A stretch of 33,861 nt of DNA from Flavobacteriaceae bacterium (lineage in GTDB: Bacteria > Bacteroidota > Bacteroidia > Flavobacteriales > Flavobacteriaceae): positions 1-33,861 of the forward strand of contig JABDLA010000049.1 of the NCBI GenBank assembly GCA_013001965.1. The letters are read 5' to 3'. Below are positions 1 through 7,567 of this stretch, piece after piece; position 1 is the first letter of the stretch; each line of letters starts with the position of its first letter. The notes under the pieces are model-generated. The model was not told the origin of the DNA and made no database searches. It worked only from the letters and a program-made list of their open reading frames with translations. The position numbers were made by a program, and so were the translations under genes.

Positions 1-179
1 TGATAGGTGTAAATATTGGAGTTCCGGTTCCTCGTGAACCATTTTCATTTGGAGGTTGGAACGAATCAAAATTTGGCGTAGGAGACATTACAGGTCGAAG
101 TTCGATCGAATTCTGGACCCAAAATAAGAAGACTACAATTAAATGGAATCCGGAAGCCAGAACAAATTGGATGAGTTAA
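1..179 (+). CDS. mmsA: (Methyl)malonate-semialdehyde dehydrogenase, CoA-acylating, 3' end only
   Basis: The first 179 bases are the end of an open frame (58 codons and TAA at 177-179) whose 5' part lies outside the window. The visible residues include GVNIGVPVPREPFSFGGWN, then KFGVGDITGR and EFWTQNKKTTIKW. This matches the C-terminus of the CoA-acylating methylmalonate-semialdehyde dehydrogenase branch of the aldehyde dehydrogenase family (a proline-rich PVP segment, a GD/GR turn and a final FxTQxKT strand). Family knowledge: this enzyme turns malonate semialdehyde into acetyl-CoA, or methylmalonate semialdehyde into propionyl-CoA, releasing CO2. It sits 56 bp upstream of an aminotransferase that would produce that substrate in the uracil/thymine pathway, which supports the call. 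Catalytic residues are outside the window, so the call rests on a short segment plus context. Confidence 0.8.
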   Translation, partial: IGVNIGVPVPREPFSFGGWNESKFGVGDITGRSSIEFWTQNKKTTIKWNPEARTNWMS

Positions 180-235
180 ATATTCAATTTAATTAATTTA
201 CACTAACTAACTAAAAATCAATATTTAATAAATTA

Positions 236-1570
236 ATGGATAATCAAAACATTGTAAAAAACAACCTTGATTTCACGCTTTTTTCATGGACAAAACAAGG
301 GGGTTTAAATCCAATTAATGCGTCCCATGCCCAAGGCTCATATGTTTATGACAGGGACGGAAAAAAGTATCTCGATTTTTCTTCTCAATTGATGAATGTC
401 AATATCGGCCATGGTGATCAAAGAATAACTCAGGCTGTCATCAAACAGATGGAGGAAGTGAGTTATGTTTATCCGGGAATGGCAACTGATGTCCGTGGAA
501 AATTAGGAAAAAAGATTGCTGAAATTACGCCTGGTAATTTGACTAAATCTTTTTTTACACTAGGTGGGGCAGAAGCTATTGAAAATGCCATCAAACTGGC
601 CAGGATGTATACCGGCCGGCATAAGATCATTACGCATTACAGGGCCTATCATGGTGCAACCACCGGTGCGATTTCGGCAGGAGGAGATCCAAGACGTTTT
701 CCTGTTGATGCCCAGGCCATGCCAGGCGTCGTACACGTTGAAAACCCATATGCCTACCGCTGTCCGTGGAACTCTTCTTCAATTGAAGAATGTGGTGAAT
801 TGGCCATAGCGCACCTGGAACGCGTTATAAAATTTGAAAATCCTGATAGTGTTGCAGCCATATTATTTGAAGGGGAATCGGGTTCTTCGGGCTGTATAAA
901 ATATCCGCCTATGTATCTTAAAAAGGTCAGGGATCTATGTGATACATATGGCATCATGCTGATCGATGATGAAGTTATGAGTGGTTTCGGAAGAACAGGT
1001 AAAATGTTCGGCATAGACCATCATGATGTCACGCCAGATATCATGTGCCTTGCCAAGGGGCTGACTTCAGGTTATTTACCGCTTGGCGCTGTTGTTGTAA
1101 CCGATAAAATCGCCGAGCATTTCGTGGAAAATCCCATGACCATTGGCTTGACCTATTCGGCACATCCAACCTTATGTGCTGCGGCTTTAGAAAACATCAG
1201 GATCATAGAAGATGAAAATTTGGTTGCCAAGGCTGCCGAAATGGGAGATTATATTGAGGCTGAAATGGAAAAATTAAAGGAAAAACATCCGTCCATAGGC
1301 GATTTTAGAAATACAGGATTGCTGGGTTGTATTGAATTGGTGAAGAACAGAATGACCAAAGAACCAATAACGCCCTGGAATGCCAAACCAAATGAAATGG
1401 AGATCACGCTGAAAATGGCATCGAAAATTAGGGAATTAGGTATGTTTACTTTTGTACGTTGGAATTGGATTTTTGTGGCACCACCGCTCAATGTAACCAA
1501 GGCCGAAGTTGATGAAGGATTGGAAATAATTTCTCAGGCCATTTCTATTGCCGATCAATATTGCAACTAA
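236..1570 (+). CDS. Class III PLP aminotransferase, probably beta-alanine (omega-amino acid) aminotransferase
   Basis: A 444-residue protein of fold-type I class III aminotransferases. Visible family blocks are the PLP phosphate-binding GGAEAIENAIKLAR, the aromatic/His block YRAYHGATTGA, the LIDDEVMSGFGRTG block with the PLP-N1 aspartate, and LAKGLTSGYLPLG with the Schiff-base lysine at about K274. Length is normal for the family. Its neighbours suggest beta-alanine or beta-aminoisobutyrate as amino donor: the semialdehyde dehydrogenase lies upstream, and the enzymes that make beta-alanine lie downstream. The amino acceptor (pyruvate or 2-oxoglutarate) cannot be told by eye. Only 3 bp separate its stop from the NCS1 permease, so they are probably co-transcribed. 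Related omega-aminotransferases acting on taurine or GABA cannot be excluded from motifs alone. Confidence 0.85.
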   Translation: MDNQNIVKNNLDFTLFSWTKQGGLNPINASHAQGSYVYDRDGKKYLDFSSQLMNVNIGHGDQRITQAVIKQMEEVSYVYPGMATDVRGKLGKKIAEITPGNLTKSFFTLGGAEAIENAIKLARMYTGRHKIITHYRAYHGATTGAISAGGDPRRFPVDAQAMPGVVHVENPYAYRCPWNSSSIEECGELAIAHLERVIKFENPDSVAAILFEGESGSSGCIKYPPMYLKKVRDLCDTYGIMLIDDEVMSGFGRTGKMFGIDHHDVTPDIMCLAKGLTSGYLPLGAVVVTDKIAEHFVENPMTIGLTYSAHPTLCAAALENIRIIEDENLVAKAAEMGDYIEAEMEKLKEKHPSIGDFRNTGLLGCIELVKNRMTKEPITPWNAKPNEMEITLKMASKIRELGMFTFVRWNWIFVAPPLNVTKAEVDEGLEIISQAISIADQYCN

Positions 1571-1573
1571 ACT

Positions 1574-3250
1574 ATGAATAAAGACATTGAAGAATTACAG
1601 GAGGATGTTTCCAATTCGCCATTATATAGTGAGGATTTAGCTCCGGTTCCTGAACAAAACAGAACATGGAGTAAATGGCATCTTGCCGCTATTTGGGTGG
1701 GAATGGCCGTTTGTATTCCTACTTATCTCCTGGCATCTTATATGATCAAAACCGGACTCAACTGGTATGAAGCCTTGATCATTATAGGCCTTGCAAATTT
1801 AATTATAACCATTCCAATGGTTCTTAATGGCCATGCAGGGGTGAAGTACGGTATTCCGTTTCCGGTCATTGGGCGGGCGGCGTTTGGTACTAAAGGCGTT
1901 CATCTGGCTTCGGTAACACGAGGGGTAATAGCCTGTGGCTGGTTTGGCGTTCAAACCTGGATTGGAGGATTGGCGATCTATGCTATTTTCCATGCAGTGA
2001 TGGGTACACAAGCAGAATTAGGATTGTCTTTTGGCAAATTTGTCGGCTTCGCGATCTTTTGGTTGATCAACATTTACTTCATCTGGAAAGGAACTGAGAG
2101 TATCAAATGGCTGGAAACCTATTCGGCACCAATCTTAATAGCCATGGGACTTGCATTGATCTATTGGAGCTATGATAAGGCTGAAGGATTCTCAATAGTG
2201 CTGGATCAAAGTCAGCAACTGGAAAATACGGCTGCAACTATTACAGAAGGCGATGACGGATTTCTTCTGCATTTGAATTCTTTGACAGATAAAGAAGGTG
2301 AAATAAAAGTAGATGAATTCAATATAGTTTCGGATGAATCAACTACGTGGACAGCCTTCACAACCGAACCTATATTAATTGATACCGCTGAGGATGTACA
2401 ACTGCAATTCAGAAACAATAGCGGGGATGAACCGGTATTGTCAAGTATAGTAACTGCGAATGTTGTGGATACCGAAAATCCCGCTGGAAGTAAACTTTGG
2501 AATTATCTGCTCTGGCTAACCGCTATGGTTGGTTTTTGGGCGACAATGTCCATTAGTATAGCCGATATTACACGCTATGCGGCCACACAGAAAGACCAGG
2601 TTGTTGGACAGTTTATTGGATTACCGGCGACGATGATGCTTTATTCATTTGTAGGGATCTTTGTGACCTGTGCTGCGGTCATCAATTTTCAGGATGTCCT
2701 GATTGCTGATGATGCACCCTGGGATCCGGTGTCACTGATCGCGAAATTTAAAAACCCTACCGTGGTTATAATTTCACAAATCTTCATGATCATCGCTACC
2801 TTAAGTACAAATATAGCGGCCAATGTCATTGCGCCTTCAAACGCCTTTTCCAATCTTTGGCCAAAACGTATTAGCTTCAGAAGAGGAGGGATCATAACGG
2901 GAATAATTGGAATTCTTATTGCACCCTGGTGGTTGCTCAATGAGATCTCGGGATTTCTGATTTTTGTGAGTGGCTTGCTTGGTCCGGTATTGGGGATATT
3001 GATCGCCGACTACTTTCTTATCCGTAAAAAAACGCTCGCTCTTGCCGAATTGTATAAAGAAGAAGGCGCATATTCCTATGGAAGAACGGGTTTTAATAAA
3101 CCTGCGATGATCGCATTGTTAGTGGGTGTATTCCTTGCCCTGGTTGGCTATTGGGTACCTGCGCTAAACTTCCTGTATTCACTGTCCTGGTTTACCGGTT
3201 TTATCATATCATTTGTGTTATACTATCTTTTGATGAAAAAACCGGCTTAA
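1574..3250 (+). CDS. NCS1-family nucleobase/hydantoin permease with a large extracytoplasmic insert
   Basis: A 558-residue integral membrane protein of the nucleobase:cation symporter-1 family (Mhp1, allantoin and uracil permeases). Recognisable blocks are GIPFPVIGRAAFG, then CGWFGVQTWIGG in the third helix (Trp and Gln that contact substrate in Mhp1), SISIADITRYA in helix 6, and TNIAANVIAPSNAFSNLWP in helix 8, which carries the substrate-binding Asn. The protein is longer than the roughly 460-500 residues usual for the family because a hydrophilic segment of about 105 residues (about 200-307) lies between helices 5 and 6. By Mhp1 topology this loop faces the periplasm. The locus context indicates uracil, thymine or their dihydro/hydantoin analogues as substrate. 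The gap to the next gene is 1 bp. Confidence 0.88.
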   Translation: MNKDIEELQEDVSNSPLYSEDLAPVPEQNRTWSKWHLAAIWVGMAVCIPTYLLASYMIKTGLNWYEALIIIGLANLIITIPMVLNGHAGVKYGIPFPVIGRAAFGTKGVHLASVTRGVIACGWFGVQTWIGGLAIYAIFHAVMGTQAELGLSFGKFVGFAIFWLINIYFIWKGTESIKWLETYSAPILIAMGLALIYWSYDKAEGFSIVLDQSQQLENTAATITEGDDGFLLHLNSLTDKEGEIKVDEFNIVSDESTTWTAFTTEPILIDTAEDVQLQFRNNSGDEPVLSSIVTANVVDTENPAGSKLWNYLLWLTAMVGFWATMSISIADITRYAATQKDQVVGQFIGLPATMMLYSFVGIFVTCAAVINFQDVLIADDAPWDPVSLIAKFKNPTVVIISQIFMIIATLSTNIAANVIAPSNAFSNLWPKRISFRRGGIITGIIGILIAPWWLLNEISGFLIFVSGLLGPVLGILIADYFLIRKKTLALAELYKEEGAYSYGRTGFNKPAMIALLVGVFLALVGYWVPALNFLYSLSWFTGFIISFVLYYLLMKKPA

Positions 3251-3251
3251 T

Positions 3252-4766
3252 TTGATTACAAAATACGCCATACTCATTCTGTATTTCGGAATTCTGTTCC
3301 TCATTGGATACCTGGCATCCAGAAGAATTAAAAATACGGAAGACTACTATGTTGGTGGAAAAAAACTCGGTTTTTGGGTTGTCGCCTTTTCGGCGAGAGC
3401 AACCGGTGAATCAGCCTGGCTGCTACTTGGGTTGACAGGATTAGGTGCCATGATTGGTGTTTCCGCTTTTTGGGTGGTTCTGGGTGAGATCATTGGTGTG
3501 TCGGTGTCTTGGTTTCTAATGGCAGAACGCTTTAAAACATTAACCGATTCTTATAAGTCGATCACCATTCCGGATTATCTGGTGAGCCGATTTAAATCAA
3601 CAACCCATACCTTACGAATCGTTGCAGCTACTGCTTTATCATTATTTGTAGTGATCTATGTTAGTGCCCAGATCGATGCTACAGGTTCGGCTTTTGAATC
3701 CTTTTTAGGCTGGAATTATTTTACCGGCGCCATTGTAGGATTTTTTATCGTATTGGCCTATATATTTTCGGGTGGATTTGTAGCGGTAGCCTGGTCTGAT
3801 CTTTTTCAGGGCTCGATCATGTTGATCGGCTTGGTATTATTACCTATTGTAGCCTATTTTTCAATCAGTTCTGATGTCTCGATCTCCGCCGAATTGACCA
3901 AACTCGATCCCTCATTTCTAAATATTTGGGGAGATGGTGGTTTCAATACCGTTAATTTATTTACCGTTTTAGGCTTTGTCTTCATTGGGTTGGGATTCAT
4001 GGGATCACCACAGCTCTTTGTTAGATTCATGTCAATAAAAAGTCCTTCGGAAATAAAAAAAGGCCGCTGGGTGGCCTTCGTTTTTACACTATTGACTGAT
4101 TCATGTGCGGTTTTGATAGGTATTTTCGGTAGGTATTTATTGACCTCCATTAATGCTGATCCTGAAGCTGTCCTAGGGAATGGCGCTCAAAATGTGCTAC
4201 CACTTCTTGTAGAACGCATCATGCCATTAACCCTGGTAGGAATTTATATCGCAGCTGTGCTTTCAGCAATTATGTCGACCATCGATTCGCTGTTGGTAGT
4301 GGCGTCAAGTGCCATCTCCAGAGATTTCTACCAGCAAATTTATAAGCCTAAAAAAACCGAAAAGGAATTCGCTAAAATTTCACGATTGATCACTGTAGTT
4401 TTGGCCATCTTCGCCTTGATAATTGCCATGCTGGTTGCTATAACCACACCGGAGCGTACCATTTTCTGGTTTGTAATATTTGGTTGGTCCGGGATAGCCG
4501 CAACCTTTTGCCCTGTAATTATTTTGTCATTATTCTGGCGTAATTACAATGAAAAAGGTGCCATAGCTTCAATGATAACCGGCTTTCTTTCAGTTCCATT
4601 GTTTAAATTCGGATTTACCGCAATCGAGGGTGTTGGTATATATTTTACCGAATTGGGCGAACTGGGACCGTCCTTTTTTCTAGCCATGGTTGTTGGTGTA
4701 ATCATAAGTTTGCTAACTTCCAAAGAGAAACCAAAAAGTGAATTAAAAATAAGTAATACTGACTAA
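3252..4766 (+). CDS. Sodium:solute symporter (SSS/PutP-like)
   Basis: A 504-residue, multi-helix protein of the SSS family. The N-terminal block YYVGGKKLGFWVVAFSARAT followed by SAWLLLGLTGLGAM matches helices 1-2 of PutP, and the segment SAIMSTIDSLLVVASSAISRD matches the Na+-site helix 8. The start is a TTG one base after the permease stop. No in-frame ATG lies near, and a later start would remove helix 1, so TTG is preferred. Substrate is not readable from sequence. Its place between the NCS1 permease and the dihydropyrimidinase suggests a pathway compound such as a ureido acid, beta-alanine or a nucleobase. The C-terminus ends in a short basic/polar tail. Confidence 0.87.
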   Translation: MITKYAILILYFGILFLIGYLASRRIKNTEDYYVGGKKLGFWVVAFSARATGESAWLLLGLTGLGAMIGVSAFWVVLGEIIGVSVSWFLMAERFKTLTDSYKSITIPDYLVSRFKSTTHTLRIVAATALSLFVVIYVSAQIDATGSAFESFLGWNYFTGAIVGFFIVLAYIFSGGFVAVAWSDLFQGSIMLIGLVLLPIVAYFSISSDVSISAELTKLDPSFLNIWGDGGFNTVNLFTVLGFVFIGLGFMGSPQLFVRFMSIKSPSEIKKGRWVAFVFTLLTDSCAVLIGIFGRYLLTSINADPEAVLGNGAQNVLPLLVERIMPLTLVGIYIAAVLSAIMSTIDSLLVVASSAISRDFYQQIYKPKKTEKEFAKISRLITVVLAIFALIIAMLVAITTPERTIFWFVIFGWSGIAATFCPVIILSLFWRNYNEKGAIASMITGFLSVPLFKFGFTAIEGVGIYFTELGELGPSFFLAMVVGVIISLLTSKEKPKSELKISNTD

Positions 4767-4817
4767 AAACTTGTAATTTTATTGAAATCGCTAAGGCTAT
4801 AAAAACTTCAAATAAAA

Positions 4818-6203
4818 ATGTCCATTCTAATTAAAAACGGTCAAATTGTAACAGCTGCCGAAACTTATATTGCCGATCTTTATATCGAGAAAGATAAAAT
4901 TGTAGCGATAGGTAAAAACCTCGAGTATAATGCAGATAAGGTTATCGATGCAACAAATAAATTGGTTTTTCCGGGAGGCATAGATCCGCACGTTCATTTA
5001 GATATGCCTTTTATGGGGACCTATTCAAGTGATGATTATGAAACAGGTACACGAGCGGCACTTCATGGAGGCACCACTATGGTCATCGATTTTATATTGC
5101 AAACACAGGGAGATTCCCTGCACAATGCATTGAAAACCTGGCAGAAAAAATCAGAAGGTAAGGCTATTGGGGATTATTCATACCATATGGCTGTTACCGA
5201 TTTTAATGATGATGTGGCCAAGGAGGTTGTCGAAATGATTGATGAAGAAGGAATATCCTCCTTCAAAACATTTATGGCTTATAAAGGTGCCCTGATGATC
5301 GATGACGGTCAAATGGTTCAGCTGATGAAAGTTGTTAAAAAACATGGCGGATTGGTGACTGTCCACGCAACCAATGGAGATATGATCGATTCATTGATCG
5401 CCAAAAACAGGCAGGCAGGAAATCTATCACCGCTTTATCATTACCTCTCACAACCGGAGGTTACAGAGGCCGAAGCTTCAGGACGATTCGCCGACATGCT
5501 GCATTATACGGGTTGTCCGGGCTACATTGTTCATATGACTTGTGAAGGTGCCTTGAATGCGGTTAGAAAAGCCACAACACGAAACCAGAAGGTATTTGTT
5601 GAAACCTGCACCCAATATCTCACCTTGGATGCGTCACTCTATGAAAAAGATTTCGAAGGTGCCAAATGGGTGATGAGTCCACCGTTGCGTGAAAAGAAAG
5701 ATCAGGCTGCGCTTTGGTCAGGAATAAATCAGGGGTTGGTACAGGTAGTTGGAACAGACCATTGTCCGTTTATGTGGGAGCAGAAGAAAATGGGGAAAGA
5801 CGATTTTTCAAAGATCCCGAACGGCCATCCGGCGATTGAGCATCGTATGGAATTGCTTTTTTCAGAAGGGGTTAACAAAGGCAGAATATCGTTGACCAAA
5901 TATGTTGAGGTCAGTTCGACGAATGCAGCGAAGATCTTTGGAATGTACCCTAGAAAAGGAACTATTGCTATTGGTAGTGATGCCGATGTAGTTGTTTTTG
6001 ACCCCAATAAAGAACATACGTTTTCGGCCGAAACGCATCATATGAATTGTGATTATTCAGGCTATGAAGGCATGAAGGTCAAGGGAAAGACAGAAACCGT
6101 TATCTTGAGAGGGCAAATCGCCATCGAAAATGAGGACTGTAAATTAAATCCCGGCTACGGTCAATTTATTCCACGCGGAAAAACATCGAAAATTGTTATT
6201 TAG
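4818..6203 (+). CDS. hydA: Dihydropyrimidinase / D-hydantoinase
   Basis: A 461-residue cyclic amidohydrolase. All binuclear zinc ligands expected for the family are visible: H58 and H60 in DPHVHLDMPF, the lysine that becomes carboxylated at K156 in FMAYKG, H183 in VTVHATNGD, H239 in GYIVHMTCEGA, and D314 in VGTDHCPF. The block NGHPAIEHRMELLFSEG is typical of dihydropyrimidinases and D-hydantoinases and not of dihydroorotases or allantoinases. It would hydrolyse dihydrouracil or dihydrothymine to the N-carbamoyl beta-amino acid in the cytoplasm. The 51-bp gap upstream shows no clear promoter or terminator. The ATG start gives a normal N-terminus (SILIKNGQIVTA). Confidence 0.93.
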   Translation: MSILIKNGQIVTAAETYIADLYIEKDKIVAIGKNLEYNADKVIDATNKLVFPGGIDPHVHLDMPFMGTYSSDDYETGTRAALHGGTTMVIDFILQTQGDSLHNALKTWQKKSEGKAIGDYSYHMAVTDFNDDVAKEVVEMIDEEGISSFKTFMAYKGALMIDDGQMVQLMKVVKKHGGLVTVHATNGDMIDSLIAKNRQAGNLSPLYHYLSQPEVTEAEASGRFADMLHYTGCPGYIVHMTCEGALNAVRKATTRNQKVFVETCTQYLTLDASLYEKDFEGAKWVMSPPLREKKDQAALWSGINQGLVQVVGTDHCPFMWEQKKMGKDDFSKIPNGHPAIEHRMELLFSEGVNKGRISLTKYVEVSSTNAAKIFGMYPRKGTIAIGSDADVVVFDPNKEHTFSAETHHMNCDYSGYEGMKVKGKTETVILRGQIAIENEDCKLNPGYGQFIPRGKTSKIVI

Positions 6204-6220
6204 TTTATTATTTCAGAATT

Positions 6221-6613
6221 ATGAGTTTGACTTTAAAAAACGAAAAAGCTAAAAATAAAAGTATCATTGCTGATAAGGCTTACCATTTTGCATTGAGGAT
6301 AATAACAGTTTACAAAGATTTGAAAAAAGAAAATGAATTCGTTCTTTCTAAGCAAATTCTCCGTTCTGGAACGTCAATTGGAGCCAATGTAAATGAGGCA
6401 ATTTCTGCGGTTTCAAAAAAGGATTTTGTTTATAAATTAAGTATTTCTCTCAAAGAGGCAAGAGAAACCAAATATTGGTTAAATCTGCTGAAGGATAGTA
6501 ATTATATTAATGAAGATTTGTTTAACAAGTCAAATGAAGAATGTGAAGAATTAATAAAAATTTTAAGCAGCATTATTTTAACTACTAAAGAACGTTATCT
6601 AAGTAACGCTTAA
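6221..6613 (+). CDS. Four-helix-bundle protein of the S23/23S rRNA intervening-sequence (bAvd-like) family
   Basis: A 130-residue, Lys/Glu-rich, all-helical protein. The pattern of AYHFALRIITVYKDL, then LSKQILRSGTSIGANVNEA and FVYKLSISLKEARETKYWL matches the four-helix-bundle family first described from insertions in 23S rRNA genes and related to the Avd accessory protein of diversity-generating retroelements. No reverse transcriptase or variable repeat is visible near it, so it is an orphan. It lies between two pathway genes with which it has no obvious functional link, is visibly more AT-rich than they are, and is followed directly by tandem repeats (6627-6696). These points suggest an inserted cassette. 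The biochemical function of such orphans is unknown to me; basic surface and family history suggest nucleic-acid binding. Confidence 0.85.
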   Translation: MSLTLKNEKAKNKSIIADKAYHFALRIITVYKDLKKENEFVLSKQILRSGTSIGANVNEAISAVSKKDFVYKLSISLKEARETKYWLNLLKDSNYINEDLFNKSNEECEELIKILSSIILTTKERYLSNA

Positions 6614-6626
6614 TTCATATTTAAAA

Positions 6627-6696
6627 AACTTATAACTCTTAACTATTTATATAACTTATAACTCTTAACTTTTTATATAACTTATAACTCTTAACC
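6627..6696 (+). repeat. 26-bp tandem direct repeat, 2.7 copies
   Basis: Three contiguous copies start at 6627, 6653 and 6679. Each begins AACTTATAACTCTTAAC. Copies 1 and 2 differ at one base in 26, and copy 3 is truncated after 18 bases where it meets the ATG of the next gene at 6697. Inside the unit a 7-bp sub-period (AACTTAT, AACTCTT, AACT) is visible. The array fills nearly all the space between the four-helix-bundle gene and the beta-ureidopropionase gene, and so forms the leader of the latter. Confidence 0.95.
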
Positions 6697-7563
6697 ATGA
6701 GTAGAAAAGTAAAATCCGGACTAATACAAATGAGCCTTCCCATGACAGAAGGTGAGGGTACCATTGCCGAAATAATGGAGGCCATGTATAATAAGCATAT
6801 TCCATTTATAGAAGAGGCCGGCAAGCAGGGCGTACAGATCTTATGTTTGCAGGAAATTTTTAATACACCTTATTTTTGTCCGGGACAGGACAGGAAATGG
6901 TATGCTTCGGCCGAAACTGTCCCAGGGCCTACAACTGAGAAGTTACAGGTTTACGCTAAGAAATATGACATGGTCATCATTGTTCCTGTTTATGAAAAGG
7001 AGCAGGCAGGCGTTTTTTATAACACGGCTGCGGTCATTGATGCCGATGGAACTTATCTTGGAAAATATCGAAAAAATCATATTCCGCATACAACAGGATT
7101 TTGGGAGAAATTTTTCTTTAAGCCCGGGAACCTGGGATATCCTGTGTTTGAAACCAAGTATGCCAAAGTTGGCGTTTACATTTGCTATGACAGGCATTTC
7201 CCAGACGGAGCGCGTATTCTTGGATTAAATGGGGCAGAGATCGTTTACAATCCATCGGCTACTGTCGCAGGTTTGAGTGAATATCTATGGAAGCTGGAAC
7301 AACCGGCTCATGCCGCAGCCAATGGTTATTTTATGGGCTGTATTAATCGTGTTGGTGAAGAAAAACCCTGGAACCTTGGCAAGTTTTATGGTCAATCGTA
7401 TTTTGTAGATCCACGTGGGCAGATCTTTGCTGAAGCCTCCCGTGACGATGATGAATTATTAGTTGCCGAATTCGATCTTGACCTTATCGATGAAGTGCGT
7501 TCCACCTGGCAATTTTACAGGGACCGAAGACCGGAAACCTATGCTAAATTAACCGAATTATAA
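6697..7563 (+). CDS. Beta-ureidopropionase (N-carbamoyl-beta-alanine amidohydrolase), nitrilase superfamily
   Basis: A 288-residue carbon-nitrogen hydrolase. The catalytic triad of the nitrilase superfamily is visible: E53 in CLQEIFNTPYF, K126 in YRKNHIPH and C163 in VYICYDRHFPDG. The block CPGQDRKWYASAE and the segment NPSATVAGLSEYLWKLEQPAHA place it with beta-ureidopropionases and N-carbamoylputrescine amidases, and the operon context favours the former. It would release NH3 and CO2 from N-carbamoyl-beta-alanine to give beta-alanine. The ATG directly abuts the last copy of the 26-bp repeat, so its native leader seems to have been replaced. The next gene begins 4 bp after the stop. Confidence 0.92.
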   Translation: MSRKVKSGLIQMSLPMTEGEGTIAEIMEAMYNKHIPFIEEAGKQGVQILCLQEIFNTPYFCPGQDRKWYASAETVPGPTTEKLQVYAKKYDMVIIVPVYEKEQAGVFYNTAAVIDADGTYLGKYRKNHIPHTTGFWEKFFFKPGNLGYPVFETKYAKVGVYICYDRHFPDGARILGLNGAEIVYNPSATVAGLSEYLWKLEQPAHAAANGYFMGCINRVGEEKPWNLGKFYGQSYFVDPRGQIFAEASRDDDELLVAEFDLDLIDEVRSTWQFYRDRRPETYAKLTEL

Positions 7564-7567
7564 ATTT

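Noticed and set aside
6221-6613. Diversity-generating retroelement suggested by the bAvd-like protein
   Set aside because: No reverse transcriptase gene and no template/variable repeat pair was seen anywhere in the window.
6627-6696. Possible CRISPR array
   Set aside because: The 26-bp copies are contiguous with no spacers, number fewer than three full units, and have no cas genes nearby.
6902-7228. 108-codon open frame inside the beta-ureidopropionase gene, other frame
   Set aside because: The overlapping frame contains all nitrilase catalytic motifs; this one shows no domain and unusual Arg/Phe-rich composition.
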